NCBI RefSeq assembly: GCF_003987345.1
Contig: NZ_PIPP01000002.1
Span: forward strand, 372,001-436,000
Origin: Aliidiomarina shirensis
Lineage (GTDB): Bacteria > Pseudomonadota > Gammaproteobacteria > Enterobacterales > Alteromonadaceae
DNA length: 64,000 nucleotides
Direction: 5' to 3'
The position numbers and the translations under genes are program-made. Numbering within the stretch: the stretch's first letter is position 1; each line of letters starts with the position of its first letter. The notes beneath the pieces were generated by a model. It had not been told where the DNA came from, ran no database searches, and saw only the letters and a list, made by a program, of their open reading frames with translations. Positions 44,698-52,380 of this stretch are shown here, piece after piece.

Positions 44698-45609
44698 ATG
44701 ATTATGTCTGATCCATTATCAGAAGTAGTAAAGTTTCTGCAGCCGCAAGCGTTGTTAGCTAATTTAATTAGCGGCCGCGGCAATTGGGCCATTCGCTACT
44801 CAGAATTCGGCTTACCCAGCTTTTGCATCATGCTCGAAGGAAGCTGCCTGTTGGCTATCGAAGGGCAAGAACCAACGACCATTACAGCCGGTGATTTTAT
44901 ATTACTGCCCACAACGCCAAGTTTTACGATTTCCAGTTTCACCCAGACAACCCCGGTTTGCTTTGATCCGAACACTGTGGCCGGTAGGAAAGAAGAATTG
45001 CGATACGGTGAGCAAGAAGGTCCTGCTGATATGCGCTCGTTAGGAGGCTCGTTTCAGTTTAATTGCACCAACCCAGATTTGTTGGTGTCCATGCTTCCCC
45101 GCGTAATTCATGTACGAGGTTCAGAGAGGCTCTCGCAACTTGTGCAATTGGTGGCTGATGAATCGATATACGAACACCCCGGCAGCGAATATATACTTTC
45201 TCGGTTGGCGGAAATGCTGTTAATCGAATCGATGCGGTCAACAACTACAGGCACCGCTCCGCCGGGCCTGCTCAGAGGTTTAGGGGATGAGCGATTAGCT
45301 CAAGCACTCAAAGCATTCCACAATGATATCGCCTACCCTTGGACAATTATAAAGCTTGCTAAAATTGCTGCGCTATCGCGATCGGCATTCTTTGAACGCT
45401 TTTCTAAAACCATAGGTATAACCCCAATGGATTACATCGTTAATTGGCGCATGGAACTAGCAAAGGAACTTTTGCAGAAAGATAAGGCTATTTCAGAAAT
45501 CGCTGTTTTGGTAGGGTATGGATCGTCTAGCGCGTTCAGCGTTGCCTTTAAAAAGAGGTTCGGACAAAGCCCTAGCCGTTTTGCAGATGAGCCAAGAAAG
45601 GATTACTGA
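44698..45609 (+). CDS. AraC-family transcriptional regulator with cupin sensor
   Basis: A 303-residue regulator. N-terminal cupin (CIMLEGSCLLAIEGQEPTTITAGDFILLP) and C-terminal HTH pair (LAKIAALSRSAFFERFSKTIG and AVLVGYGSSSAFSVAFKKRFGQSPS, shortened: VGYGSSSAFSVAFKKRFG). The ATG at 44704 two codons later is an equal candidate start. Probably controls the divergent SDR. Confidence 0.93.
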   Translation: MIMSDPLSEVVKFLQPQALLANLISGRGNWAIRYSEFGLPSFCIMLEGSCLLAIEGQEPTTITAGDFILLPTTPSFTISSFTQTTPVCFDPNTVAGRKEELRYGEQEGPADMRSLGGSFQFNCTNPDLLVSMLPRVIHVRGSERLSQLVQLVADESIYEHPGSEYILSRLAEMLLIESMRSTTTGTAPPGLLRGLGDERLAQALKAFHNDIAYPWTIIKLAKIAALSRSAFFERFSKTIGITPMDYIVNWRMELAKELLQKDKAISEIAVLVGYGSSSAFSVAFKKRFGQSPSRFADEPRKDY

Positions 45610-45791
45610 AACGCGCGTTGAATCCAAATAAAGGATCTTGAATTGTTCTGGTATTGAATGGAGCATTGATTATTCCAAGGCCAGCTTGCGCTAGCTCGAT
45701 AATGCCTGCTACAGTTTCATCGGAGGAATACACTGATCTAGGTAACTAATAAAGTAAACCCTAAGAAGTACAACAATCGAAGGAAAGGATT

Positions 45792-45929
45792 ATGAACTTA
45801 CATATTACGCTTATTCCCGTGATCTCTATCATTGCCGGCGTTTTGATACTGATTAAGCCCAAGCTTTTGAACTATGTTGTAGCTATTTATCTGATTGCAA
45901 TTGGTGTGATTCAGATTTTTGGTTTGTAA
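45792..45929 (+). CDS. DUF3096-type small membrane protein
   Basis: A 45-residue ORF from ATG to TAA: MNLHITLIPVISIIAGVLIL, then IKPKLLNYVVAIYLIAIGVI and QIFGL. It is two hydrophobic helices joined by KPKL, matching the DUF3096 pattern. AGGA stands seven bases upstream and a terminator lies 12 bp after the stop. Function of the family is unknown. It is too short for many gene callers. Confidence 0.85.
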   Translation: MNLHITLIPVISIIAGVLILIKPKLLNYVVAIYLIAIGVIQIFGL

Positions 45930-45941
45930 ATTTTGGAAGGT

Positions 45942-45979
45942 AGCCCGGCATACCCAGCAAAGGAGTCGGGCTGTTTTTT
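45942..45979 (+). terminator. Rho-independent terminator of the DUF3096 gene
   Basis: AGCCCG (45942-45947) pairs with CGGGCT (45967-45972) and is followed by GTTTTTTG. Confidence 0.75.
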
Positions 45980-46057
45980 GTTACTATGCGGGGTTTACAC
46001 AATAAGAAAAGAATAACAGTAACTGCAGCAAATATTTCTGCGGCTAAGAACACTACT

Positions 46058-46363
46058 CTACATGTATCTAGCTCGTAATACCCGATCGTTGCCATCAAAC
46101 TCAATGATGCACTGGTGGGCCCCAAGATTAAGCTTACTGGTAAATACAATCCGCGAGCCATCTTCCGTAGCAACCTGCCCGTAGCTTGATAAGTTTGCGG
46201 TATCTAATTGGCGCACCACACTGGTTTTTTCAACGCCCTGAGAGAAATTACCGCACAGGAAATAAATCTCTTCACGAGCGGAATTCCAGAAAATCGCAGC
46301 TACGACCAACGCGATAAAGAACATAGCGATTACCAGTACGCGGAGCTTATTACTTTTGAACAT
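46058..46363 (-). CDS. membrane-anchored hypothetical protein
   Basis: A 101-residue protein with one N-terminal membrane helix (VLVIAMFFIALVVAAIFW) and an extracytoplasmic domain holding two Cys (YFLCGN, HQCIIEF) and an AHQCIIEFDGNDRVLRARYM-type C-terminus. It lies just beyond the last attC site and has no attC of its own, so I treat it as flanking the cassette array, although it could be a cassette that lost its site. Confidence 0.65.
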   Translation of the reverse strand: MFKSNKLRVLVIAMFFIALVVAAIFWNSAREEIYFLCGNFSQGVEKTSVVRQLDTANLSSYGQVATEDGSRIVFTSKLNLGAHQCIIEFDGNDRVLRARYM

Positions 46364-46416
46364 TAAGGTAATTCCAAGAATCTATTTCTACCTCTTCCAG
46401 TAACGCATTACTGAAA

Positions 46417-46494
46417 AATCAACGCCCGCCATAAACGGCCGAGTGAAACGAGGTCCGGCGACCGAAGGGAGCGTATTTTATGGCTTGGTTATGC
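46417..46494 (-). repeat. attC site A
   Basis: In cassette orientation GCATAAC (R'') to GTTGATT (R'), 78 bp, with arms CCATAAA and TTTATGG. It terminates the cassette of the secreted hypothetical protein, beginning 3 bp after its stop codon. Confidence 0.75.
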
Positions 46495-46496
46495 AT

Positions 46497-46829
46497 TTAG
46501 TCGTACCACCACGCCTGAGTTTTCATAAACTCACAAAACTGAGATTTGTGATATTGAGCCATTACCCCTTCTGCATTAAGAGCGTCGCGCTTCAATATAT
46601 ACCCTTCAATTATCTTTAATGAATTTGGAACGGTAATCCATTCATATTTTGAGTCCGCCCCTGAAACTATGCCCTGCACTTTTTCGGCAGCCTTCTCCGC
46701 ACGTTCCTTCGTAAGATCAGACTCAGCTATACGCATATCTGGCGCAACATCCTCGTTAACGGGACACAAATTTTCAGCCCTAGCCACCACGCTTGATAAG
46801 AGTAAAGCAATCAATAACAGAAATTTCAT
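46497..46829 (-). CDS. cassette gene: secreted hypothetical protein
   Basis: A 110-residue protein from the ATG at 46829, which gives a clear signal peptide (MKFLLLIALLLSSVVARA). The longer frame to 46934 would run through the upstream attC and is rejected. The mature part is a charged helix (LTKERAEKAAEKVQGIV), a central WITVPNSLKIIEGYIL and the end FMKTQAWWYD. Two Cys residues may pair. No family recognised. The stop abuts attC A. Confidence 0.7.
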   Translation of the reverse strand: MKFLLLIALLLSSVVARAENLCPVNEDVAPDMRIAESDLTKERAEKAAEKVQGIVSGADSKYEWITVPNSLKIIEGYILKRDALNAEGVMAQYHKSQFCEFMKTQAWWYD

Positions 46830-46845
46830 CAAATACCCTTCGAAT

Positions 46846-46920
46846 GCATAACGCCCGAAATAACCGGCGTGCTTTAGCGCGTCCGGCGCCGCAGGCGCAC
46901 AGTTAATTGACTTGTAATGT
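46846..46920 (-). repeat. attC site B
   Basis: In cassette orientation ACATTAC (a degenerate R'') to GTTATGC, 75 bp, with a GC-rich central stem (GCGCCTGCGGCGC). Follows the FosA-type gene by 4 bp. Confidence 0.75.
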
Positions 46921-46924
46921 TTGC

Positions 46925-47323
46925 TTATAGCCATACTAACCCTTGATAGGGTTTAGACTTCAACGATTCCAAACGACTTTGTAGGCTACCGCTATGGATT
47001 TCCAATTTATGGCCGTCAGGATCGAGCAAGTATAAAGAAAGTCCTTCGCTTCTATTTTGTTTCCATTCAACGACATGTGCTTCCCGAAGCTTTTTAGTAA
47101 CTGGTTCGAAATTCTCTTCGGAAACATCAAACGCGATGTGACAGTAATCTTGGCTCGGATGCACTTCGTCACAAGACAAGCAAATCCAAGTAGCCCCCAA
47201 GCTCAGATATGCCCCACTATCCCAGCTGACATGTGCCTTCATTCCTAATAGACGCGTATAGAACTCCAACGAACGTTCAAGGTCACTTACTGCAATAGTA
47301 ATATGATTTATTCCTCGTAACAC
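46925..47323 (-). CDS. cassette gene: FosA-type fosfomycin glutathione transferase
   Basis: A 132-residue vicinal-oxygen-chelate protein closely resembling FosA. The three metal ligands of FosA align at His7, His62 and Glu108. Other FosA active-site residues are kept: Thr9, Lys88, Ser92, Tyr98 and Arg117, in the blocks WKQNRSEG, LDPDGHKLEIH and SRLESLKSKPYQG. FosA opens fosfomycin's epoxide with glutathione, using Mn2+ and K+. GTG start with AGGAG six bases upstream. Resistance is inferred from family; other VOC substrates are possible. Confidence 0.85.
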   Translation of the reverse strand: MLRGINHITIAVSDLERSLEFYTRLLGMKAHVSWDSGAYLSLGATWICLSCDEVHPSQDYCHIAFDVSEENFEPVTKKLREAHVVEWKQNRSEGLSLYLLDPDGHKLEIHSGSLQSRLESLKSKPYQGLVWL

Positions 47324-47339
47324 TGACTCTCCTCAGCGA

Positions 47340-47400
47340 ACATAACGCCTGCGTAATAGGCGCGAGCCTGCGAGCGTCCTAATTGACGCACTTGTTAGAC
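47340..47400 (-). repeat. attC site C
   Basis: In cassette orientation GTCTAAC to GTTATGT, 61 bp, with arms around CAAGTGCGTC and GCAGGCG and a GGACGCTCGCAGG centre. Lies 9 bp after the DUF2157-like gene. Confidence 0.85.
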
Positions 47401-47409
47401 GCGGTCTCA

Positions 47410-48435
47410 CTACTTTGCCTCCAGTAGTTCTCTTAACGGATCTGGAAGTAGTAGCCGCGACTTTTCAGTGATAGATTTTTCATGCTTTTGCCAAAGTACT
47501 CCAAAATAGATAATGCCGAGCCCAATAGCCGTTAAAGCGACAGGAAACAACCAGCTATCTTTAAAAACGTCAGACGCCAGATACCCCAGATAACCACAAC
47601 TTCCGAGAGCACCAAAAATAACGAACACCCTACGAATCAACAACACGCCTATACCTATCATTAATAGATTAATACAGAAATATATGAATTTTGACAGTTC
47701 GCTATCTGAGTGTTGAGAAGATAAGCCGCCCCAGAAGGCAATCACACCGAAAATATAAACCCAGAAAGCGTAGTCGGCTTTTTTATGTGAGCGAACATCA
47801 ATCCAAAACGCTAGGCTTATCATTAGTACCCCCGAATACAGGGAAACCAACTTCCTTAATTCCCATGTAATATCCCCACCAGAAATCATCGCTGTTATGT
47901 CCATTGTCATGTACCAAAAAGTTACGGCAATTGGCATGATCAAAAAAGGATACTTGTACTTCCAGGCAAAAACAGCTCCCACGGCTAGCGTACCCAACTC
48001 CATATATAGCCAATGCCACTTTATATATCTGTGGTAATCTCTATATACACTTTCGTCAGGCCAGACCCCTAACCATTGCTGCAGGCCATAGATTGCTAAT
48101 GGCGTTAAACAAACGACAAATGTTGCGCAAATGCCGGCTGGAATAGCCATGCTCTTCGCTGCAAACGAGCTAGAAAATCTAAAACCTACACCAGCATAAA
48201 GAAGAGATATAAAAAATATTCCTGCGCCACCAAAGGATTCCCAACCAAGATTCATGAAGAGAGTCATGGCCCCTATAGCGATAAGCCCACCAAGATAATA
48301 GAGAACGTGAGTAAAAGTAAATCTTGGAACATCTTGATATTGAGCACCCAAAAACTCGTAGAGAGCATCTGCTTGCTGCAGTGAAATTATATTTTTCGCA
48401 GCAGCATCTTCTAATTTTTTCTTTGTTACATCCAT
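47410..48435 (-). CDS. cassette gene: DUF2157-like multi-pass membrane protein
   Basis: A 341-residue protein. A short helical N-terminus (residues 1-40, KLEDAAAKNIISLQQADALYEFL) precedes nine or ten hydrophobic segments, and the tail is charged. This pattern fits the DUF2157 group. It is large for an integron cassette gene. GAGAGG stands five bases before the ATG. Function unknown. Confidence 0.7.
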   Translation of the reverse strand: MDVTKKKLEDAAAKNIISLQQADALYEFLGAQYQDVPRFTFTHVLYYLGGLIAIGAMTLFMNLGWESFGGAGIFFISLLYAGVGFRFSSSFAAKSMAIPAGICATFVVCLTPLAIYGLQQWLGVWPDESVYRDYHRYIKWHWLYMELGTLAVGAVFAWKYKYPFLIMPIAVTFWYMTMDITAMISGGDITWELRKLVSLYSGVLMISLAFWIDVRSHKKADYAFWVYIFGVIAFWGGLSSQHSDSELSKFIYFCINLLMIGIGVLLIRRVFVIFGALGSCGYLGYLASDVFKDSWLFPVALTAIGLGIIYFGVLWQKHEKSITEKSRLLLPDPLRELLEAK

Positions 48436-48458
48436 GATTGGCCTCTCGGTCTAAGGGC

Positions 48459-48520
48459 ATCTAACGCCTCAAGAAGAGGCGCGCGCTTTTTGCGCGTCCT
48501 TCTTGCTTGACTTGTTAGGC
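48459..48520 (-). repeat. attC site D
   Basis: In cassette orientation GCCTAAC to GTTAGAT, 62 bp. Both end boxes fit the consensus exactly, with a CAAGCAAGAAG/CTTCTTGAGGCG stem and an ACGCGC/GCGCGC centre. The best site in the array. Confidence 0.93.
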
Positions 48521-49311
48521 TTTTTGAAGAATTTATCTTCGATAACAAGCTCTATATCTTTGACAATTTTCTCGATGTCTTTAATAGCTCTCTTGAGAAA
48601 TGCCTCTGATAGCTGTATTTCATCACTTGAAATTTTAATACCTGAAGGCAACTTTCCTCGCTGGGACTCCCTAATTATTCCTGATTTGTGAGCAATAACA
48701 TTTCTCACAAAGTAGTAATCTTTAATTTTACGAGTTTGAACAGGTGTTGGAGAATAGTTAACCTTATTTTTATAGTATTTAAGCAACTCATCAATCTTAA
48801 AGTGACCGATTGTTTCAACCTGTTTCTCAACCAACATCTCTACAATAGAGCTTCTATTCGAAATCACATCATTTAGTGTAATGACCTCATTACTCTTGAG
48901 CATTTCCGGCTTACTGGTCAAGATCTCCTCAAATAGCATTTGGCTATAAGTTTCAAAGGCGCCCCATACACTGACAAATATATTTGAATATAAAAAGAAC
49001 CTGAGATCATCATGGCGCTTTCTGTCAGCTTCGATAGCTTTTTTAATAAAATTTGCAGATCTTGCGTCCATTGTGAGCTCAATATTTCCATCCTTTGATT
49101 TCTTTGTTTCAAGTTGAGGCTCAAACGACTTGGGCTTTGGGCCTGGAATGCCTTTAACGTCTTCAAGCTTTCCAAGCAGGTCGGTATAGGTTCCATCAAC
49201 TTTCTCATTGATTCCAACCACACCAAGATCAAGAAGACTTTCCGTTTTCCAAGTAGACATCGAAAATCTTCTATAGGCTAATGTTACGCCGAGATATGTT
49301 GTTTTATTCAT
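48469..49311 (-). CDS. cassette gene: HEPN-like protein ending inside its attC
   Basis: A 280-residue, mostly helical protein. The segment FVSVWGAFETYSQMLFEEI and the later FVRNVIAHKSG recall HEPN-like proteins; R203-N-x3-H208 fits the HEPN Rx4-6H ribonuclease motif. The last 18 codons (PNKSSKKDAQKARASS) are encoded by attC D, whose bases supply the stop. ATG at 49311 with AAGGAAG upstream is preferred to the Met at 49260. A role as a toxin or defence RNase is possible but unproven. Confidence 0.72.
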   Translation of the reverse strand: MNKTTYLGVTLAYRRFSMSTWKTESLLDLGVVGINEKVDGTYTDLLGKLEDVKGIPGPKPKSFEPQLETKKSKDGNIELTMDARSANFIKKAIEADRKRHDDLRFFLYSNIFVSVWGAFETYSQMLFEEILTSKPEMLKSNEVITLNDVISNRSSIVEMLVEKQVETIGHFKIDELLKYYKNKVNYSPTPVQTRKIKDYYFVRNVIAHKSGIIRESQRGKLPSGIKISSDEIQLSEAFLKRAIKDIEKIVKDIELVIEDKFFKKPNKSSKKDAQKARASS

Positions 49312-49347
49312 CTACTTCCTTGCGTAATACCTGTTACTAACATGAAA

Positions 49348-49395
49348 GCCTAACGCCGCAATCACGCGCTTGTCGAGTGCATTGCATTGTTATAC
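49348..49395 (-). repeat. attC site E
   Basis: In cassette orientation GTATAAC to GTTAGGC, 48 bp, a short but well-formed site. The preceding gene's TAG stop overlaps its first box. Confidence 0.85.
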
Positions 49396-50057
49396 TAAAT
49401 TTCGTTGATTTCTTGCCGCATTTGACTCAATAGTTTACGAGACTGCGTTTGCAGCTCTTCACCCAGTCTAGTTGCCTCTTTCTGGAAAAGCTCAGTTTCC
49501 TCTGTCTTTTGGTGTTTTACTATTTCAGTAAACTGAGACATATAGGTATTTGTTATATCGAATATTTCTTGATTTAGTTTTTCGATAATTTCAAACGTGG
49601 TCAGCATTTGATCAGTTGCGATCAGTTTCAGCCTGTTGGACTCATACTTCAGCTTCATCACGTCTTGTAGGCTCTCTTGCATAATTTCTGACACCTGAGA
49701 TCCAAGCCACCCTATTGTCTTTCTTTGTTGCTCTTCGTCAGCAGCTTCCGATGCAGCTAAATAATCCTGAAAATACTTATCGAAAATAGGCTGCATTCGA
49801 CTGGGTATCTCGACCTGGTTCTTCTTTCCTAATGAATCAAGATCCGTAACGTACTGGCTGTATTGCGTAGCTTTTAGATCAAATAGCTTGAGTCTCCGGT
49901 CAGCATTGAACCGAAGATCTTGTTCTAGGTGCCTTAGTTCTCGGTCATGACGCTGCTTATTAAAATAGGTAAAGAGGCCCCATGCCAGATTGACCAATCC
50001 AAAAGCCCAAGCATAAAACGCAGGGCTTTCTTGTATCATGTCGTAAATAGTCTGCAT
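49395..50057 (-). CDS. cassette gene: membrane-anchored coiled-coil protein
   Basis: A 220-residue protein: one membrane helix near the N-terminus (about 12-32), then an almost fully helical charged body (LRHLEQDLRFNADRRLKLFDL, Gln/Glu/Lys-rich to the end) predicted as coiled coil. No catalytic motif is visible. AGAGGG precedes the ATG. Confidence 0.7.
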   Translation of the reverse strand: MQTIYDMIQESPAFYAWAFGLVNLAWGLFTYFNKQRHDRELRHLEQDLRFNADRRLKLFDLKATQYSQYVTDLDSLGKKNQVEIPSRMQPIFDKYFQDYLAASEAADEEQQRKTIGWLGSQVSEIMQESLQDVMKLKYESNRLKLIATDQMLTTFEIIEKLNQEIFDITNTYMSQFTEIVKHQKTEETELFQKEATRLGEELQTQSRKLLSQMRQEINEI

Positions 50058-50070
50058 GAGCCCTCTCTAG

Positions 50071-50169
50071 GTATAACGCCCACATTAACAGGCAAAAAAT
50101 AGTTGGTTAAAATTGGCGACGCAGGAGCAAAACCAATTGTTTTTTGTCCTGTTGAATTGTTTGTTATAT
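50071..50169 (-). repeat. attC site F
   Basis: In cassette orientation ATATAAC to GTTATAC, 99 bp. A long imperfect stem is visible (AACAGGACAAAAAAC against TTTTTTGCCTGTT), as in VCR-sized attC sites. Confidence 0.88.
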
Positions 50170-50409
50170 GTATTTTTTGCCATTGTCTTTTCTGAATTTT
50201 AAATAAAACGCTAAAAATAAAAAAGGGAAGCCTACCCACGGGTAAAACAACATCTTGAGCATTGGTATTAATTCACCCTTTTCTGCGGCATACACCCAAA
50301 AAGATGAAGATAAGGAAACCTGAAAATAGATTTCAGCCCATAACGCGCATATTGATGAAATAACAAAGAACCCAATAAGGTTTAACTTTAGCGATTTTAG
50401 TAATTCCAT
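50164..50409 (-). CDS. cassette gene: small two-segment membrane protein
   Basis: An 81-residue protein with two hydrophobic helices (LNLIGFFVISSICALWAEIY and MLFYPWVGFPFLFLAFYL) and a basic tail (KFRKDNGKKYI). The stop overlaps the first box of attC F. It is the first clear cassette in array orientation. No family recognised. Confidence 0.65.
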   Translation of the reverse strand: MELLKSLKLNLIGFFVISSICALWAEIYFQVSLSSSFWVYAAEKGELIPMLKMLFYPWVGFPFLFLAFYLKFRKDNGKKYI

Positions 50410-50450
50410 TTAATTTAAAACACCATACTCTAGGTACATATAACATTTAT

Positions 50451-50577
50451 ATATAACGCCCGAACACTTAGCGGCGCATGGCAGGTCGTTTAAACACATA
50501 CAAGGCATTGAAATTAAATAATAAAATGAGGTGCATCCCTGTATTTTTCGATGTGAAAGTGAGCGTGCTTGTTGATT
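50451..50577 (-). repeat. possible attC site G (degenerate)
   Basis: The distal half is typical (CGCTAAGTGTTCGGGCGTTATAT-type end, with GTTATAT at 50451-50457), and AATCAAC followed by AAGCACGCTCACTT stands at 50577-50555 as a plausible first half, 127 bp overall. No cassette gene precedes it. It may be a remnant site or part of the array's 5' boundary. Confidence 0.45.
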
Positions 50578-50579
50578 GC

Positions 50580-50626
50580 AGATAATGTGCGTGCGCATTA
50601 TCTCCGGCAGCGGTGCTCATTATCTG
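50580..50626. repeat. AGATAATG palindrome and repeat between lpd and the array
   Basis: AGATAATGTGC and GCGCATTATCT form a palindrome (50580-50603, one wobble), and CATTATCTG recurs at 50618-50626. The rest of 50627-50750 holds no credible gene; ORFs there lack ribosome sites and resemble nothing. Confidence 0.5.
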
Positions 50627-50754
50627 GGTTGTTTAATTTACAATTGCTTAACATTACGATTTTTTTTGTAGCGAGGCAAGTTGATAACGAGAATTGGGTT
50701 GCGGCTAATTGTGCATGCGCGAATAGCGCTACAAACGGGTCGCGGAGCAATAAA

Positions 50755-50790
50755 AAAGGCCTATCAAGGTTTGCACCATGATAGGCCTTT
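50755..50790 (-). terminator. Rho-independent terminator of the pdhR-aceEF-lpd operon
   Basis: A perfect 12-bp stem (AAAGGCCTATCA with TGATAGGCCTTT) with a 12-nt loop, followed on the minus strand by a T run; 63 bp after the lpd stop. Confidence 0.93.
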
Positions 50791-50853
50791 CTTCTATGCC
50801 GCGGCATTGGCATTTGCCCTCCGCAGCTATTGATTATCGCTAAAAGCTAAAAA

Positions 50854-52278
50854 TTACTTTTTCTTAGCTTTCTTGTTTGGCATATCAGTAATAGAGCCTT
50901 CCATTACTTCAGCAGCCAAGCCAATTGATTCGTGCAATGTTGGGTGGGCGTGCACGGTTAATGCGATATCTTCGGCATCGGCACCCATTTCGATGGCTAG
51001 GCAGATTTCGCCAAGTAGCTCACCTGCGTGCGAACCTACAATAGCGCCGCCAAGAATGCGGTGGCTTTCTTTATCGAAAATAAGTTTCGTAAAGCCATCC
51101 GTTGCGCCAGAAGCAATAGCACGGCCTGAAGCCGACCATGGGAACACGGCGGTTTCAATGGCGATATCTTGCTCTTTCGCTTCTTTCTCGGTTAAACCTG
51201 CCCATGCAACTTCTGGATCGGTATAGGCAATTGAAGGAATTACTTTCGGATCGAAGAAGTGTTTCTTGCCAGAAATTACTTCGGCAGCAACGTGGCCTTC
51301 GTGTACCGCTTTGTGCGCAAGCATTGGCTGGCCAACGATATCGCCGATAGCGAAAATGTGGTCAACGTTCGTGCGCATTTGCTTATCAACTTCAATGAAA
51401 CCTTTATCGGTTACATTAATGCCGGCTTTATCGGCACCCAGCTTATCGCCATTTGGTGTACGGCCAACAGCCACTAACACCGCATCGTATTTCACTGGTT
51501 TTTCTGGTGCGTTTTTGCCTTCGAAGGTAACGTGAATGCCATCTTTCTTCGCTTCAACGTTAGTTACTTTCGTTTCCAGCATGATGTTATCGAACTTCGA
51601 TTTCATCGCTTTGGTGAAAACTTTAATCAAATCTTTGTCAGCCGCTGGAATTAGCTGGTCCATGAACTCAACTACATCTAGCTTCGAGCCTAATGCGCTA
51701 TACACACAGCCCATTTCTAAACCAATGATACCGCCGCCCAAAAGCAACATTTTCTTTGGAATGAACGGCATTTCTAACGCGTCGGTTGAATCCCAGATAC
51801 GCTCATCTTCATGTGGGATAAATGGCAATTCAACAGGTTTTGAACCGGCAGCAATAATGGCGTTATCAAATTTGATAACGGTTTCTTCATCGCCAGTTAC
51901 TTTAAGTTCGTTCGCGCCCGTGAATTCACCGGTACCGGTAACCACTTTCACTTTGCGCATTTTCGACATTTGGCCAAGGCCGTTGGTAAGCTGGCTCACC
52001 ACTTTTTCTTTATGTGCACGAATTTTATCTAAATCAATTTTCGGCGCAGTGAAAGCAACACCCGCATCACCTAAATGCTTGGCATCATCGATATGCTTGG
52101 CAAGGTGCAGCAGGGCTTTTGAAGGGATACAACCCACGTTCAAACAAACACCGCCTAACACGTTGTAACGTTCAACAATCACTACTTCCAAACCTAAATC
52201 GGCTGCACGGAAAGCGGCTGAATAACCACCTGGGCCTCCGCCAAGAACTACAACCTGTGTTTTAATTTCGTTGCTCAT
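50854..52278 (-). CDS. lpdA: dihydrolipoyl dehydrogenase (E3)
   Basis: 474 residues from the ATG at 52278, the same length as E. coli Lpd, with AGGGG upstream. The track's 20-residue N-terminal extension is rejected. FAD motif GGGPGGYSAA, redox disulphide GGVCLNVGCIPSK, NAD motif GGGIIGLEMG and C-terminal HAHPTLHESIG with the catalytic His-Glu pair. It reoxidises dihydrolipoamide of pyruvate dehydrogenase and other 2-oxoacid complexes. Last gene of the operon, 102 bp after aceF. Confidence 0.97.
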   Translation of the reverse strand: MSNEIKTQVVVLGGGPGGYSAAFRAADLGLEVVIVERYNVLGGVCLNVGCIPSKALLHLAKHIDDAKHLGDAGVAFTAPKIDLDKIRAHKEKVVSQLTNGLGQMSKMRKVKVVTGTGEFTGANELKVTGDEETVIKFDNAIIAAGSKPVELPFIPHEDERIWDSTDALEMPFIPKKMLLLGGGIIGLEMGCVYSALGSKLDVVEFMDQLIPAADKDLIKVFTKAMKSKFDNIMLETKVTNVEAKKDGIHVTFEGKNAPEKPVKYDAVLVAVGRTPNGDKLGADKAGINVTDKGFIEVDKQMRTNVDHIFAIGDIVGQPMLAHKAVHEGHVAAEVISGKKHFFDPKVIPSIAYTDPEVAWAGLTEKEAKEQDIAIETAVFPWSASGRAIASGATDGFTKLIFDKESHRILGGAIVGSHAGELLGEICLAIEMGADAEDIALTVHAHPTLHESIGLAAEVMEGSITDMPNKKAKKK

Positions 52279-52380
52279 GATAACCCCTATTTGTTCGCTA
52301 ACTGCTGCGCCAAAAATAAAATTCAAATTCGCGCTCAAATTTGCGCAGTATTGTACCGAGAAATCCTCGGTACGTCTTGT

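Larger units (their letters stand above)
46417..50577 (-). mobile_element. integron cassette array without visible integrase (CALIN-type)
   Basis: Six good attC sites and one degenerate one separate six short minus-strand cassettes, each a single gene whose stop codon lies at or inside the following attC. Sites show the RYYYAAC...GTTRRRY ends, inverted-repeat arms and variable centres of attC. Genes are AT-richer than the flanks. In cassette orientation the array begins beside lpd (50.6 kb) and ends near 46.4 kb. No tyrosine-recombinase intI frame occurs anywhere in the window, so it is either a CALIN or a fragment of a larger integron elsewhere. Confidence 0.88.

Noticed and set aside
45883-46173. 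96-aa minus-strand ORF with hydrophobic residues
   Set aside because: It runs across the DUF3096 gene and its terminator and overlaps the better 46058-46363 frame.
46830-46934. Upstream 35-residue extension of the secreted cassette protein
   Set aside because: It would be encoded by attC B and lacks a ribosome site; the inner ATG gives a clean signal peptide.
50598-50813. 71-aa minus-strand ORF between lpd and the array (and the plus-strand 50569-50781 frame)
   Set aside because: Covers the lpd terminator and the AGATAATG repeats, has no ribosome site and no protein-like composition.
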